Of a DNA stretch of 64,000 nt, positions 40,762 through 50,002 are shown piece after piece. Origin of the DNA: Brevundimonas aurantiaca (GTDB lineage: Bacteria; Pseudomonadota; Alphaproteobacteria; Caulobacterales; Caulobacteraceae); assembly GCF_014199955.1 (NCBI RefSeq), contig NZ_JACHOQ010000004.1:124001-188000 (forward strand), read 5' to 3'. Under the pieces are notes generated by a model, which saw only the letters and a list, made by a program, of their open reading frames with translations, made no database searches and was not told the origin of the DNA. The first letter of the stretch is position 1. Every line of letters starts with the position of its first letter. A program made the translations under genes and the position numbers.

Positions 40762-43700
40762 GTGGCTTTCAGTTTCAAAATCGGCCTGATGGCTGCGACG
40801 GCGGGCGTGTCGGTCCTGGCGGGCGCGGCGGCGGCGCAGACGGCGCCGACCCCGCCGGCCGGCGGCTTCTATATGGCCAATGGGACGCGCACGACCAACT
40901 ATCAGACGGCCCTGGCCTCGTGGCGGTCGGACGCCCAGTTTTCGGTCGACTATTCCAAGCGTTTCCTGGGGCTGGAACATGCCTACGCCATGGGTTTGAC
41001 CGGGCGGGGTCAGACGATCGGGGTCAATGACGCCGGCGTCTATATGGACCACCCCCTGTTCGGATCGGCGGGCAAGGTGACGGGGCTGCGAACCCAGGTC
41101 GTCGAGGGCTACGGCAATGACGGGCGGATCAATCCGCGTCGTCGATGGGAGGGCCACGGCACCCATGTGGCGGGCACCATCGCCGGCGACCGGGTCGCGG
41201 GTCAGCCCATGTTCGGCAACGCCTACGGCGCCAAGCTCTACGCCGCCACCACCAACTTCGCGGCCGGCGACTTCCTGTGGTTCAAGGACGTCTATATCGA
41301 CGGCGACATCGTCGCGACCTCGAACCAGAACATCGTCGATCTGGCCAATACGGGGCAGGTGCGCATCATCAACAACAGCTGGGGCAGCGGCACTTCCCTG
41401 CCGTACAATGCGTCGCTGTCGACCGTTCTGGCGTCGATGAATCGGAACTACGGCGACTACTACAAGCCGGTGCTGGACAAGGACGTGCTGGTGGTCTTCT
41501 CGGCCGGCAACGGCTATGGCGTCCACGCCAGCATCGACGCCGTGGCGCCCCTGTCGGATCCGCGCCTGCGCTCCAATTGGCTGTCGGTCGCCAACTATTC
41601 CAGCTTTGCCGCCGCCGACCCGTCGACCAGCTTCTGCGGTCAGACGGCGACCTGGTGCGTCGCCGGACCGGGTTCGGCCGTCGTCTCGTCCGTGCCCGCC
41701 TATACGATGGACCGGGCCGGCATCCTGGCCCTATATCCCCGGGCGAACTATACGGGACTCTATGCTGCGACCACCGTCTCGGCCCTGCAATCTGCGGCCG
41801 TGAACCAGTTTCTGGTCGTGCTGAACAACTATCTCGACGCGCGAGAAGCCGGCGGACCCGGTTATGACGAGGACGCGCAACGGCGCGAAGTGGCTCGGCA
41901 AGCGGCGGCCATCACCCTGGTTGCGGGAGCCCGCCTGGGCGATCCCGACAGCTTCACCTCCACCCTGGCGGGCTTGCTGGTCTCGACCAACAACATGGCG
42001 ATCCTGACCCCGGCCTTCTCCGGCGCCGTGCTCGAATACGCCAACGCCGAACTGCAGCGGGTGCTGAACCAGTACATCCGCTACACCGGCGCCGGCTATG
42101 CGGCCTATACCGGCACGTCGATGGCGGCGCCGAACGTGTCGGGCTTCGCCGCCCTCCTGATGGAGAACTTCCCCGAATATTCCACGGCCCTGATTTCGGA
42201 CATTCTGGTGTCCAGCTCTCGGGATCTGGACACGCCGGGCGTCGATCTGAAGTCCGGCTGGGGCGCGCCCCAGATGAACGTCGCCTTGGGCGGCCCGACC
42301 GCTTTGCGGGCGACCCGCGACGTCACCGTGGCGGTCGGCACCGTCGATGTCTGGAGCAACAACATCGGCGACGCCCGCGACCGCTATTCGGCCGAGGTGC
42401 GGGCCAACTTCGGCAATGACATCGGCGGTCTGGTCAAGAAGGGCGGGGGGCAGCTGATCCTGACCGGCGCCAATGACTACAGCGGCCCGACCCGCGTCGA
42501 GGGCGGTCTTCTGACCGTCAACGGCAGCCTGCTGCGTTCGAACGCCACCGTCGGCGGCGTGGGCATGATCGGCGGCGTCGGTCGTCTGCTGAACCTGACG
42601 GCGGAAAGCGGCGGCGTGGTCGCGCCGGGCGACGGGGCCAATCCGTTCGGAACCCTGACCGTCGCCGGCGACGTCAACTTCAAGCCGGGCTCCTTCCTGT
42701 GGATCCGCTCCAGCGTCAACGGCGGCGCCTATTCGCGGCTGAACGTCGGCGGGGCGACGCGCCTCGAGGGCGGTCAGGTCGTGCTGAAGGCCGACAGCGG
42801 CGAATGGAACCTGCGCTCGCGGATGAACATCATTCAGTCGACGGGCGCAGTCACCGGCGCCTTCACCGGGGCGCAGAGCGATCTGGCCTTCCTGACGCCG
42901 GTCCTGACCTATTCGACCAACGGGGTCACGCTGACGGTGCGCCGCAACGACGTGACGGTGGCGTCCCTAGGCGCCAACTCGAACCAGAAGTCGGCGGGCG
43001 CAGCCCTGGACGTGATGATCAACGGATCGGCGACCAGCGGAAGCCGCGACCTGTCGCTGGAGAACGCCCTGCTGGACGCCAGCGTGCCCGCGGTTCAGGC
43101 CGCCCTGCCCAGCCTGACTGGCGAGGTTCACGCCTCTCTGGCCGGCCTGGCGGTGTCCGACACGCGCGCGATCCGCGAGGCCATGTCGGACCGCGGCCGG
43201 GGTCAGGCCGGCGGTCAGACCTATGCGGGCAACGGGGTTTCGGTCTGGGGCAGCGGCGTCTTCGGCGACGGCCGCGGCTCGCGTCATGACGGCCTGGCGG
43301 CCTTCCGCAGCGAATCGTCCGGCTATCTGGTCGGGGCCGAAAAGGCGCTGTCGGACGATGTTCACATCGGCTTGGCCTTGGGCGAAAGCCGTTCGGAACT
43401 GCGGTCGGCGCGGCTGAACTCGACGGGTCGTGTCAACAGCGAACAGATCGGCGTCTACGGCGGCGGCGCCCTGGGCGACTTCCAGGTCCGTGTCGGCGGA
43501 TCCTGGGCCAAGGCCGACGTCCGCACCGACCGCACCGCTCAGTTGAACCAGTTCAGCAACGCCTTGGCCGGCGACTATGACGGCGACGTCTGGCAGGTCT
43601 ATGGCGAACTCGCCTGGAGCCGGGCGGTCGGGGCGACGATGTTCGAACCCTACGGCGCCTTCAGCCATGTCCAATACGACGCCGACGTGGTCGAGGTCGG

Positions 43701-44055
43701 CGGAGACGCCGCCCTGTCGGGCCAAGTCGAACAGACGGCGGATCTGGTCACGGCCGGCTTCCGCACCCGCACCGTCCTGGCCGGCGGTCAGGGCCGTCCG
43801 CGTCTGTCGGCGGTGACCCACCTGGCCTATACCCACGATCTGAACGGCGACGGGCCAGTGTTCGACGCCGCCTTCGCCGATGGACCCGGCTTCGTGATCA
43901 ACGGCGCCAATCCGGGGGATGACGTCATCTCCGGCGGCCTGGCCTTCACCGTCCAGGCGACCGAACGGACCGCGCTGGAGATGGGCTACACTGGCCTCTA
44001 CAAGGACGAGTACCGCGACAACCGCATCTTCGGCCGGTTCAGCGTCAAGTTCTGA
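40762..44055 (+). CDS. autotransporter subtilisin-like serine protease (S8)
   Basis: The protein is 1097 residues from the GTG at 40762, after AGGGGGAAAG; an earlier GTG at 40696 would precede the signal peptide (FKIGLMAATAGVSVLAGAAAAQ) with a non-hydrophobic stretch. The passenger holds an S8 protease with Asp (GVNDAGVYMDHPLF), His (GHGTHVAGTIAGD) and Ser (GTSMAAPNVSGFAALL). An autotransporter-associated beta-strand repeat (GANDYSGPTRVEGGLLTVNG) and an AidA-type 12-strand barrel of about 270 residues ending in GRFSVKF follow. Type Va secretion to the cell surface is expected. The roughly 60-residue insert between His and Ser blocks (EAGGPGYDEDAQRREV) is unusual. Confidence 0.94.
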   Translation: MAFSFKIGLMAATAGVSVLAGAAAAQTAPTPPAGGFYMANGTRTTNYQTALASWRSDAQFSVDYSKRFLGLEHAYAMGLTGRGQTIGVNDAGVYMDHPLFGSAGKVTGLRTQVVEGYGNDGRINPRRRWEGHGTHVAGTIAGDRVAGQPMFGNAYGAKLYAATTNFAAGDFLWFKDVYIDGDIVATSNQNIVDLANTGQVRIINNSWGSGTSLPYNASLSTVLASMNRNYGDYYKPVLDKDVLVVFSAGNGYGVHASIDAVAPLSDPRLRSNWLSVANYSSFAAADPSTSFCGQTATWCVAGPGSAVVSSVPAYTMDRAGILALYPRANYTGLYAATTVSALQSAAVNQFLVVLNNYLDAREAGGPGYDEDAQRREVARQAAAITLVAGARLGDPDSFTSTLAGLLVSTNNMAILTPAFSGAVLEYANAELQRVLNQYIRYTGAGYAAYTGTSMAAPNVSGFAALLMENFPEYSTALISDILVSSSRDLDTPGVDLKSGWGAPQMNVALGGPTALRATRDVTVAVGTVDVWSNNIGDARDRYSAEVRANFGNDIGGLVKKGGGQLILTGANDYSGPTRVEGGLLTVNGSLLRSNATVGGVGMIGGVGRLLNLTAESGGVVAPGDGANPFGTLTVAGDVNFKPGSFLWIRSSVNGGAYSRLNVGGATRLEGGQVVLKADSGEWNLRSRMNIIQSTGAVTGAFTGAQSDLAFLTPVLTYSTNGVTLTVRRNDVTVASLGANSNQKSAGAALDVMINGSATSGSRDLSLENALLDASVPAVQAALPSLTGEVHASLAGLAVSDTRAIREAMSDRGRGQAGGQTYAGNGVSVWGSGVFGDGRGSRHDGLAAFRSESSGYLVGAEKALSDDVHIGLALGESRSELRSARLNSTGRVNSEQIGVYGGGALGDFQVRVGGSWAKADVRTDRTAQLNQFSNALAGDYDGDVWQVYGELAWSRAVGATMFEPYGAFSHVQYDADVVEVGGDAALSGQVEQTADLVTAGFRTRTVLAGGQGRPRLSAVTHLAYTHDLNGDGPVFDAAFADGPGFVINGANPGDDVISGGLAFTVQATERTALEMGYTGLYKDEYRDNRIFGRFSVKF

Positions 44056-44078
44056 TTCCCGCCTGAACGCTGACTTTC

Positions 44079-44115
44079 GCGCCCCCGACGGCTCCGTCGG
44101 GGGCGCGATCGTTTT
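44079..44115. terminator. strong bidirectional hairpin between convergent genes
   Basis: GCGCCCCCGACGG (44079-44091) pairs perfectly with CCGTCGGGGGCGC (44094-44106) over 13 bases with a 2-base loop, followed by GATCGTTTT. It separates the autotransporter gene from the convergent secreted-protein gene. Confidence 0.75.
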
Positions 44116-44134
44116 CGGGCTCAGTCGAAAGGCT

Positions 44135-44806
44135 TCAGTGGGGACCGGCGGACAGGGCGTCGTCGTCCAGGAAGAAGGGCCGGTCGCGATTGGCCGGGCG
44201 ATGTTCGATCCAGGCGCCGGGCTGACGGATCCTTTGTTCGACCGCCTGAACCGCGCCCCGCATGAAGGCTTCGGGCGAGACGGCTTCGGACTGCGGCGCG
44301 ATCGGCGTCTCTGGATCGCCGTGCAGGACGGCGGCGGCGTAGATGTCGAGCTGAAGTCCCTGGCGCGCGCCGTCGCGATAGGGAAAGAGACAGAGGGTGT
44401 AGCGGGTCTCGACCGGCCCGACCTGACGCGGGCTGACTTCGGCGCGCCAGGCGGCGCCGTTGCAGACGACCGTGCGGACCGGCCGCAGCCAGCCCGCCGC
44501 GGCGCGCGTCGTCGGACCCTCCAGCCCGAAACCCGTCGGCGCGGCCGGGTCCGCCAGGGTAAAACGACCGGGCGTGCGGGGCGGGGCGCCGGAGGCTTGG
44601 CGGCGGGTGACGACCAGGAAGCCCTGACGGCGAAGATGGCGCTCCAAGGCTTGGGCGACGCTGCGGCCGTCGTGGCGGGTCTGGAAGTCGATGACGGCGT
44701 AGGCCTGATCGACGGTCCAACGCCCCGTCGTCTGCGCAGCCGCAGTCCCAGCCTGTCCCAGGGCCGCCAGCGCCAGGATGGTCGACAGTATCGAGCGCAT
44801 CGCCAT
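44135..44806 (-). CDS. secreted hypothetical protein
   Basis: The protein is 223 residues from the ATG at 44806. It has a clear signal peptide (MRSILSTILALAALGQAGTAAAQ) and then a soluble domain with two cysteines (VVCNGAAWRAEV and YTLCLFPYRDG) probably joined in the periplasm. A helix carries AVIDFQTRHDGRSVAQALERHLRRQGF. I do not recognise the fold. It lies 32 bases after the metallophosphatase gene on the same strand and may be co-transcribed with it. Confidence 0.72.
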   Translation of the reverse strand: MAMRSILSTILALAALGQAGTAAAQTTGRWTVDQAYAVIDFQTRHDGRSVAQALERHLRRQGFLVVTRRQASGAPPRTPGRFTLADPAAPTGFGLEGPTTRAAAGWLRPVRTVVCNGAAWRAEVSPRQVGPVETRYTLCLFPYRDGARQGLQLDIYAAAVLHGDPETPIAPQSEAVSPEAFMRGAVQAVEQRIRQPGAWIEHRPANRDRPFFLDDDALSAGPH

Positions 44807-44838
44807 GATCCATCTTGGCTCCGGCTGGGCGGCCGTTG

Positions 44839-46206
44839 TCAATGCGGCTCCAACAGGGCCGCCGCCGCCGCCGTCTTGACCGTCAGACCGGGCGCTTCGG
44901 TGAAGACGAGGTCGCCGGCGCCGAAATATCCGGCCTGATTGGTCGCGCACCAGTCGGTGGTGACGATGTGCACGGGGCCGTCCGTCGGCGCGGCGCCGGC
45001 GGCGTAGAGGAAGTCGCCGTTGCGCGCGCTGAGCGGCATCGGCCGGTCCTGGTTGGCGCGGGCGAGGAAGGCGTCGAACCGATCACGCGGGACGACGGCG
45101 GTCATCAGCCGGCCGTCGAAACGCACGACGGCGTCGAAAACGTAGCGGCTGACCGGCCCGGCAGGCAGGCCGGCGCCCAGGGTGGTGTGGCCGATGAAGC
45201 CCGCATCGACGCCTGCGGCCTGGGCCAGGCCTGCCGCGACTCTCCGTCCAGTGTCGCCCAGGGACAGGGCGCGGGGGCTGACGCCCAGTAGGGCCCGCTC
45301 CTCCGCCGTCATCTGGGCGGCCAGGGTCGCGGCGATCAGTTCGGCCAGGGGCTGATCGGCCGCGGCGTCCAGCGCGACTGGGTGAGAGGCGGCCGTGACC
45401 GAGCCGTCGGCGCGGAATTCGCCAACCGTATAGGCGCTTGTCCACGAGCCTGTGTGGGCATAGGCGCTGCGGCCCTGTTGATGCTGGAACAGCAGATGGT
45501 TGTGGCCGCCGATCATCAGGCCGCCGTCGGGCAGCAGGGGCAGGATGTCGCGATCGGCCGCGACACCCGCATGGCTCAGGATCAGAACCCGATCGGCGCC
45601 CGACAATGCGGCTCCAAGTTGGGCCCTTGCCCAGACCGCAGGAGATGGAATGTCCAACTGGTCGCGAGAGACCTTGGGATAGGTGTTCAGGGCGTCGGTC
45701 CCTATGCCCACGACGCGCAAGGACCGGGCGCCGAAGGGCAGGGTGGTCGAAGAGGGGGCGTAGCCTTCGCCCGTGCGCCGGTCGCCTATGGTGCTGACGA
45801 CCTGGACGCCCAGGGTCCGCAGACGCGCCACGACCTCAGCCAGGTCCGGGGTCAGGTCGTTGTCGTGATTGCCCAGGTTGAACACCGTGGGCGCCAGGCG
45901 CGGCAGGGCCTCGACGAAGGCCCAGTCGATCACACCGCCGGACCGCACGGCCACGGCGTTGCCGTGTTCGAACAGGTCGCCGTTGATGGCGATCACATGG
46001 GGAACCGGATGGGTCTGAACCTCGGTTTCAAAGGCGGCCAGCAGTTGGGCGGTGCGCTCATAGGCCGAATGCATGTCCGAAACGGCCAGCACCCGGCCGA
46101 TCGTTTCGGTCTGATCCTTCGCTCTCAGGCCGATCAGGCCCGGCGCCAGCGTCGTCGCCCCGGCCAGTTGAAGAAGACGGCGGCGGGAAGGCCTGACGAG
46201 AGACAT
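44839..46206 (-). CDS. Tat-exported metallophosphatase (5'-nucleotidase-like)
   Basis: The protein is 455 residues from the ATG at 46206. The N-terminus [19 protein letters not shown] is a twin-arginine signal. The calcineurin-like dimetal motifs appear in order: SDMHSAYE (Asp, His), INGDLFEHG (Asp), LGNHDND (Asn, His), LSHAG (His) and GGHNHLL (His-x-His). The C-terminal domain ([25 protein letters not shown]) corresponds to the nucleotide-binding half of UshA-like enzymes, though substrate residues cannot be assigned. The divergent 249-base gap to the TonB receptor contains a perfect palindrome. Confidence 0.88.
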   Translation of the reverse strand: MSLVRPSRRRLLQLAGATTLAPGLIGLRAKDQTETIGRVLAVSDMHSAYERTAQLLAAFETEVQTHPVPHVIAINGDLFEHGNAVAVRSGGVIDWAFVEALPRLAPTVFNLGNHDNDLTPDLAEVVARLRTLGVQVVSTIGDRRTGEGYAPSSTTLPFGARSLRVVGIGTDALNTYPKVSRDQLDIPSPAVWARAQLGAALSGADRVLILSHAGVAADRDILPLLPDGGLMIGGHNHLLFQHQQGRSAYAHTGSWTSAYTVGEFRADGSVTAASHPVALDAAADQPLAELIAATLAAQMTAEERALLGVSPRALSLGDTGRRVAAGLAQAAGVDAGFIGHTTLGAGLPAGPVSRYVFDAVVRFDGRLMTAVVPRDRFDAFLARANQDRPMPLSARNGDFLYAAGAAPTDGPVHIVTTDWCATNQAGYFGAGDLVFTEAPGLTVKTAAAAALLEPH

Positions 46207-46274
46207 GCGCAATCCAGGATATGGGGAAGGGGCGCGCAGCGAAGGGACGCACCCTTACATCGTCGCACTTCAAC

Positions 46275-46288
46275 CTTGTTCGAACAAG
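46275..46288. repeat. 14-bp perfect palindrome CTTGTTCGAACAAG
   Basis: A perfect palindrome lies in the divergent gap, 69 bases before the metallophosphatase start. It shares the 10-base core TGTTCGAACA with the palindrome at 9677-9690. Candidate operator of unknown regulator. Confidence 0.5.
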
Positions 46289-46455
46289 ACTGGGGGGCCG
46301 CGCGGCGCCTTGTCTGAAGCCGATTGTCACACCGCTGTGTCCGCGTCTTCAAAGCTTCAACAAAGCGGCCCGTCTGACGCTGGCGATTCCCTTTTCGAAG
46401 CTTTACGGCGTCGCGCGATCGTTTCCTCCCTTACGACGCCAAGGATAGTTCAGCC

Positions 46456-48720
46456 ATGCTTCGTCCCGCCCTTCTGGCCGCCACCGTCAGCAGCATCGCC
46501 CTGCTGAGCGCCGGCTCGGCCCTGGCCCAGGTTCAAACCCAGGCCCAGACTGAGGCCCAGACGCAAACCGCCGCCGAACCGGCCGGCGTCGATGACATCG
46601 TCGTCACCGCCCAGCGTCGCAGCGAGAACATCCGCGACGTTCCCTTCGCCGTCTCCGCCCTGACGCCCCAGACCTTGCAGGACATCTCGGCCGGCGGCGC
46701 CGACGTTCTGGCCCTGTCGGGCCGTGTGCCCAGCCTTCAGGTCGAAAGCTCGAACGGCCGCTATGCGCCGCGCTTCTACATCCGCGGCCTCGGCAATGTG
46801 GACTTCGACTTCACCGCCTCCCAGCCGGTTTCGGTGGTGCTGGACGACGTGGTTCTGGAAAGCGTCTATCTGAAGGGCTTCCCCCTGTTCGACGTGCAGC
46901 AGCTGGAAGTGCTGCGCGGGCCGCAGGGCACCCTGTTCGGCCGCAACACCCCGGCGGGCGTGATCAAGATCGACAGCGTCAAGCCGTCGGACGAATTCAC
47001 CGGTTTCGGCTCCCTGACCTACGGCAACCTGGGTTCGACCCGGGCCGAAGCCGCCGTCACCTTGCCGGCGTCCGATACGCTCCAGGTGCGCGGCGCCTTC
47101 CTGTGGAACCATCGCGACGACTGGGTCGATAACGCCTACAATCCGTCCTTCGCCAATCCGGACAAGGACGACCTGGGCAATTTCGACGACATCGCCGGCC
47201 GCGTCCATGTCGCCTGGACCCCGACCGCGCGTCTGTCGACCCTGTTGACCCTTCAGGCTCGCGACTACGAAGGCACGGGCACGATGAACCGCGCCAACGC
47301 CCTGACCAAGGGCTCCAACAAGCTGAACGACAACTTCGACCGGGACACCGTCTATTACGACGGCGGCCGCAACAACTTCCAGAAGCAGAAGACCACGTCC
47401 CAGTCGCTGCGCGTGGCCTATGACTTCGGCCCCGCCACCCTGACCGGCATCGTCGGCTCCTACCAGGGTTGGTCGCAGGGCGACGGCGACATCGACGGCG
47501 GCGTGGCCAGCGCCCCGGCGACGGCCTCCTACAAGACGCCGTTCAACTCCGAGACCGGCACCCTGTCCAGCGACCTGCTGCAGAACACCTACGAGCTGCG
47601 CCTGGCCTCGAACGGCGATGCGCGCCTGGGCTGGCAGATCGGCGCCTTCTATTGGGATGAGCGGATCAATCTGGTCTCGGGCACCTTCAACGGCGTGGGC
47701 AATCCCCAGCCGACGCGCGTGACCGACATCGTGCAGAAGTCGGACTCCTGGTCCGTGTTCGGTCAGGGCAGCTACAGGCTGACGGAGGCCCTGAAGGTCA
47801 CGGCGGGTCTGCGCTATACCGACGACAACCGCGACTATTTCGGTCGGATCGTCCTGGGAACCGGCGCTGGTGGGACGGGCGCCGTCTCGGTCGGCGACGA
47901 GCAGGTCAGCTGGGACGTCAGCGCCCTGTATGAGGTCAACGACAGCCTCAACCTGTTCGCCCGCGTGGCCAAGGGCTATCGCGGTCCGTCGATCCAGGGC
48001 CGCAACCTCCCGGTCCTGACCACGGCCGATTCGGAAACCGTCATGTCCTATGAGACCGGCTTCAAGGCCCGTCTGTTCGACGGCCGCGGCCGTTTGAACG
48101 GCACGGCCTACGCCTATGAGGTCAGCGACATGCAGTTCACCGCCATCGGCGGGGCGGACAACTCCAACCGCCTGATCAACGCCGACAAGGGCGAAGGTTA
48201 CGGCCTGGAGCTGGACGGCGACCTGTATTTGGGCGCGGGCTTCAGCCTGGCGGCCGGCGCCGCCTGGAACCACACGGAGATCAAGGACGGCGACCTGCTG
48301 GTCGCCATCTGCGGCTCCAACTGCACCGTCACCGACCCGATCGTCACCGTGGGCACGACCCGTCGCGCCAAGGTCGACGGCAACCCCTTCCCGCAGGCGC
48401 CGGAATACACCGCCAATCTGACGCTGAACTACGTCCTGCCCCTGGGCGACGACACCGAGTTCTTCGCCTCGACCGACTGGACGATGCTGAAGGACTTCAA
48501 CCTGTTCCTCTATGAATCGGTCGAGTTCATGCAGGATACGCACTTCGAGGGCGGTCTGCGGGCCGGCTGGCGCGACCTGGGCCGCGGCCTGGAAGCGGCG
48601 GCCTATGTCCGCAACCTGACCGACGAAGAGAACGTCATCGGCGCGATCGACTTCAACAACCTGACCGCCTTCGTCAACGAGCCGCGCACCTACGGCGTGC
48701 AGCTGACCAAGCGGTTCTGA
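46456..48720 (+). CDS. TonB-dependent outer-membrane receptor
   Basis: This 754-residue protein has a signal peptide (LLAATVSSIALLSAGSALAQ), a Gln/Thr repeat (VQTQAQTEAQTQT), TonB box DDIVVTAQRR (about 52-61), a plug domain with LEVLRGPQGTLFGRNTPAGVIKI (about 150-172), and a 22-strand barrel ending in aromatic Phe (YGVQLTKRF). The start is the ATG at 46456 after AAGGA. The class is a generic nutrient transporter; no carbohydrate or iron partner adjoins it directly. Convergent with the pectate lyase gene. Confidence 0.95.
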   Translation: MLRPALLAATVSSIALLSAGSALAQVQTQAQTEAQTQTAAEPAGVDDIVVTAQRRSENIRDVPFAVSALTPQTLQDISAGGADVLALSGRVPSLQVESSNGRYAPRFYIRGLGNVDFDFTASQPVSVVLDDVVLESVYLKGFPLFDVQQLEVLRGPQGTLFGRNTPAGVIKIDSVKPSDEFTGFGSLTYGNLGSTRAEAAVTLPASDTLQVRGAFLWNHRDDWVDNAYNPSFANPDKDDLGNFDDIAGRVHVAWTPTARLSTLLTLQARDYEGTGTMNRANALTKGSNKLNDNFDRDTVYYDGGRNNFQKQKTTSQSLRVAYDFGPATLTGIVGSYQGWSQGDGDIDGGVASAPATASYKTPFNSETGTLSSDLLQNTYELRLASNGDARLGWQIGAFYWDERINLVSGTFNGVGNPQPTRVTDIVQKSDSWSVFGQGSYRLTEALKVTAGLRYTDDNRDYFGRIVLGTGAGGTGAVSVGDEQVSWDVSALYEVNDSLNLFARVAKGYRGPSIQGRNLPVLTTADSETVMSYETGFKARLFDGRGRLNGTAYAYEVSDMQFTAIGGADNSNRLINADKGEGYGLELDGDLYLGAGFSLAAGAAWNHTEIKDGDLLVAICGSNCTVTDPIVTVGTTRRAKVDGNPFPQAPEYTANLTLNYVLPLGDDTEFFASTDWTMLKDFNLFLYESVEFMQDTHFEGGLRAGWRDLGRGLEAAAYVRNLTDEENVIGAIDFNNLTAFVNEPRTYGVQLTKRF

Positions 48721-48737
48721 GGCTCCAAGTTAAAGCG

Positions 48738-48799
48738 AGAGCATGATTCACGCTTCTGTCGGAACCGCGAAGCGGTTCCGTCCGAAACGATCATGCTCT
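48738..48799. repeat. nested palindromic intergenic repeat (AGAGCATGAT...ATCATGCTCT)
   Basis: Outer arms AGAGCATGAT (48738-48747) and ATCATGCTCT (48790-48799) are perfect. Inside, GGAACCGC-gaa-GCGGTTCC (48761-48779) forms a second perfect stem. This GAGCATGAT-type palindrome resembles a family widely dispersed in alphaproteobacterial genomes (recalled from Rhizobiales). Its position at a convergent gene end suggests transcript-end processing or termination. Confidence 0.7.
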
Positions 48800-48802
48800 A
48801 GA

Positions 48803-48828
48803 GCCGGCGAGGCCTTCGCTTCGCCGGC
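48803..48828. terminator. hairpin GCCGGCGA...TCGCCGGC
   Basis: Perfect 8-bp arms with a 10-base loop lie directly beyond the nested repeat and 5 bases before the pectate lyase stop. A terminator role is possible for both convergent genes; there is no T-run. Confidence 0.45.
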
Positions 48829-48832
48829 CCTG

Positions 48833-49918
48833 TCAGTTCGGCCGGGCAAGGCGCGCGCGCCAGGCGGGATAGTCCCGCTCCAGCAGCGTCTTCGCCCAGT
48901 CGCCATAGTAGTTGTAGCCGGCGCGGCGCTCCCGCTCGATGTCCGCCAGGGCCGGGCGCGGAACGCCGTCGCGGCCGGTGAACAGCGGGCGATTGTCCTC
49001 GAGCCCGTAGAATCGGGCCCACAGCGGGCCTTCGCCCGGCGCCGGCACGACCCGTCGGTCCGCCTGTCCCTCAGCGTCGGTGAAGGACTCGATGCGGATG
49101 TCGTAGAGGGCCGTGGCGCGGAACCAGGCCACGGCGCCTTCGACCGCGGCGATCACGTCAGGGCCGGGCTGGTCGATCCCCATCAGGAAGCGCACCAGGC
49201 CCACGCTTTCCTGCCCCGACAGAGACGCCGGCTCGAACCGGCGGGCGCCGACGGGCGCCAGGGTGACGGGATCGTGCTGGGCGGACCAGACGGTCAGTCG
49301 GCCGTCCTGTCGCACCTGGGATTTCAATAGGGCGTCCACGCCGCGCCGCACGGCCTGGGCCGCCCGCTCGCGCCGCGCGCCGTCGACGAAGCCGTAAGGC
49401 GGTTTGGCCTGGGCGACCTCGTCCAGCAGGCGCAGCACCCGCACCATGGCGTCGTCATTATAGGTGACCGCGTCGTGATAGCCGCCCCGCAGCGGAGCGT
49501 ACTGGGGCCATCCGCCGTTCGGATATTGGGCGGCCAGCAGATAGTCGAGACCCCTGTCGAAGGCGGCGCGCGGCGTCGAATCGCCGGCCTCGATCACCCG
49601 CGCGATAAAGGCGAGGGGCAGGGTGGTGGCGTTGTTGTCGATGGTGTTGGTCAGGGTCGGATCCGCATCCGGCGCGGGCGGCGCGAACAGATCCGTGTTC
49701 TTGGGCCAGCCGCCTTGGGGCGACTGATGCGCGATGACCTGAAGGGCCAGGCGACGCGCCTCATCCGAGCCGTACCAGCCCGCCGGACGGCTGACGGCGG
49801 ACGACCCCCAGACCATAGATGAGGCCGCTGCAACCCGTTGGGACCCGGGCGGCGGGGTCTGGGCGCAGGCGGCGCCCGCGATCGCCGACAGGCTTAGGAT
49901 CAGGGTGGCTCTCAGCAT
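48833..49918 (-). CDS. pelA: pectate lyase, PL10 family
   Basis: This 361-residue protein has a signal peptide (LILSLSAIAGAACAQ). PL10 hallmarks are SPQGGWPKNTDLF, TIDNNATTLPLAFIARV and AAQYPNGGWPQYAPLRGGYHDAVTYNDDAMVRVLRLL, and the C-terminal ARFYGLEDNRPLFTGRDG. It cleaves polygalacturonate by beta-elimination, in the periplasm or outside. It lies downstream of a large TonB receptor but is separated from it by a strong terminator (49942-49974), so it probably has its own promoter within the 84-base gap. Confidence 0.93.
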   Translation of the reverse strand: MLRATLILSLSAIAGAACAQTPPPGSQRVAAASSMVWGSSAVSRPAGWYGSDEARRLALQVIAHQSPQGGWPKNTDLFAPPAPDADPTLTNTIDNNATTLPLAFIARVIEAGDSTPRAAFDRGLDYLLAAQYPNGGWPQYAPLRGGYHDAVTYNDDAMVRVLRLLDEVAQAKPPYGFVDGARRERAAQAVRRGVDALLKSQVRQDGRLTVWSAQHDPVTLAPVGARRFEPASLSGQESVGLVRFLMGIDQPGPDVIAAVEGAVAWFRATALYDIRIESFTDAEGQADRRVVPAPGEGPLWARFYGLEDNRPLFTGRDGVPRPALADIERERRAGYNYYGDWAKTLLERDYPAWRARLARPN

Positions 49919-49941
49919 GGCGCTTTCCTGGATCGAAGGGC

Positions 49942-49974
49942 AAAAAAAGCGGGACGTCGCCGGGGCGACGTCCC
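49942..49974 (-). terminator. intrinsic terminator of the large TonB receptor gene
   Basis: On the minus strand GGGACGTCGC-cccg-GCGACGTCCC forms a perfect 10-bp stem followed by GC and seven T (49948-49942). It is the clearest Rho-independent terminator in the window, 29 bases after the receptor stop. Confidence 0.9.
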
Positions 49975-50002
49975 TTCAGGGGGCAGGGAGCGTCGGTCCG
50001 CC

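Noticed and set aside
46275..46288. LexA (SOS) box
   Set aside because: Alphaproteobacterial LexA binds GTTC-N7-GTTC direct repeats; this is a GTTCGAAC palindrome, which does not fit.
46450..48543. 697-codon minus-strand frame over the first TonB receptor
   Set aside because: Antisense shadow of a receptor with signal peptide, TonB box and barrel on the plus strand.
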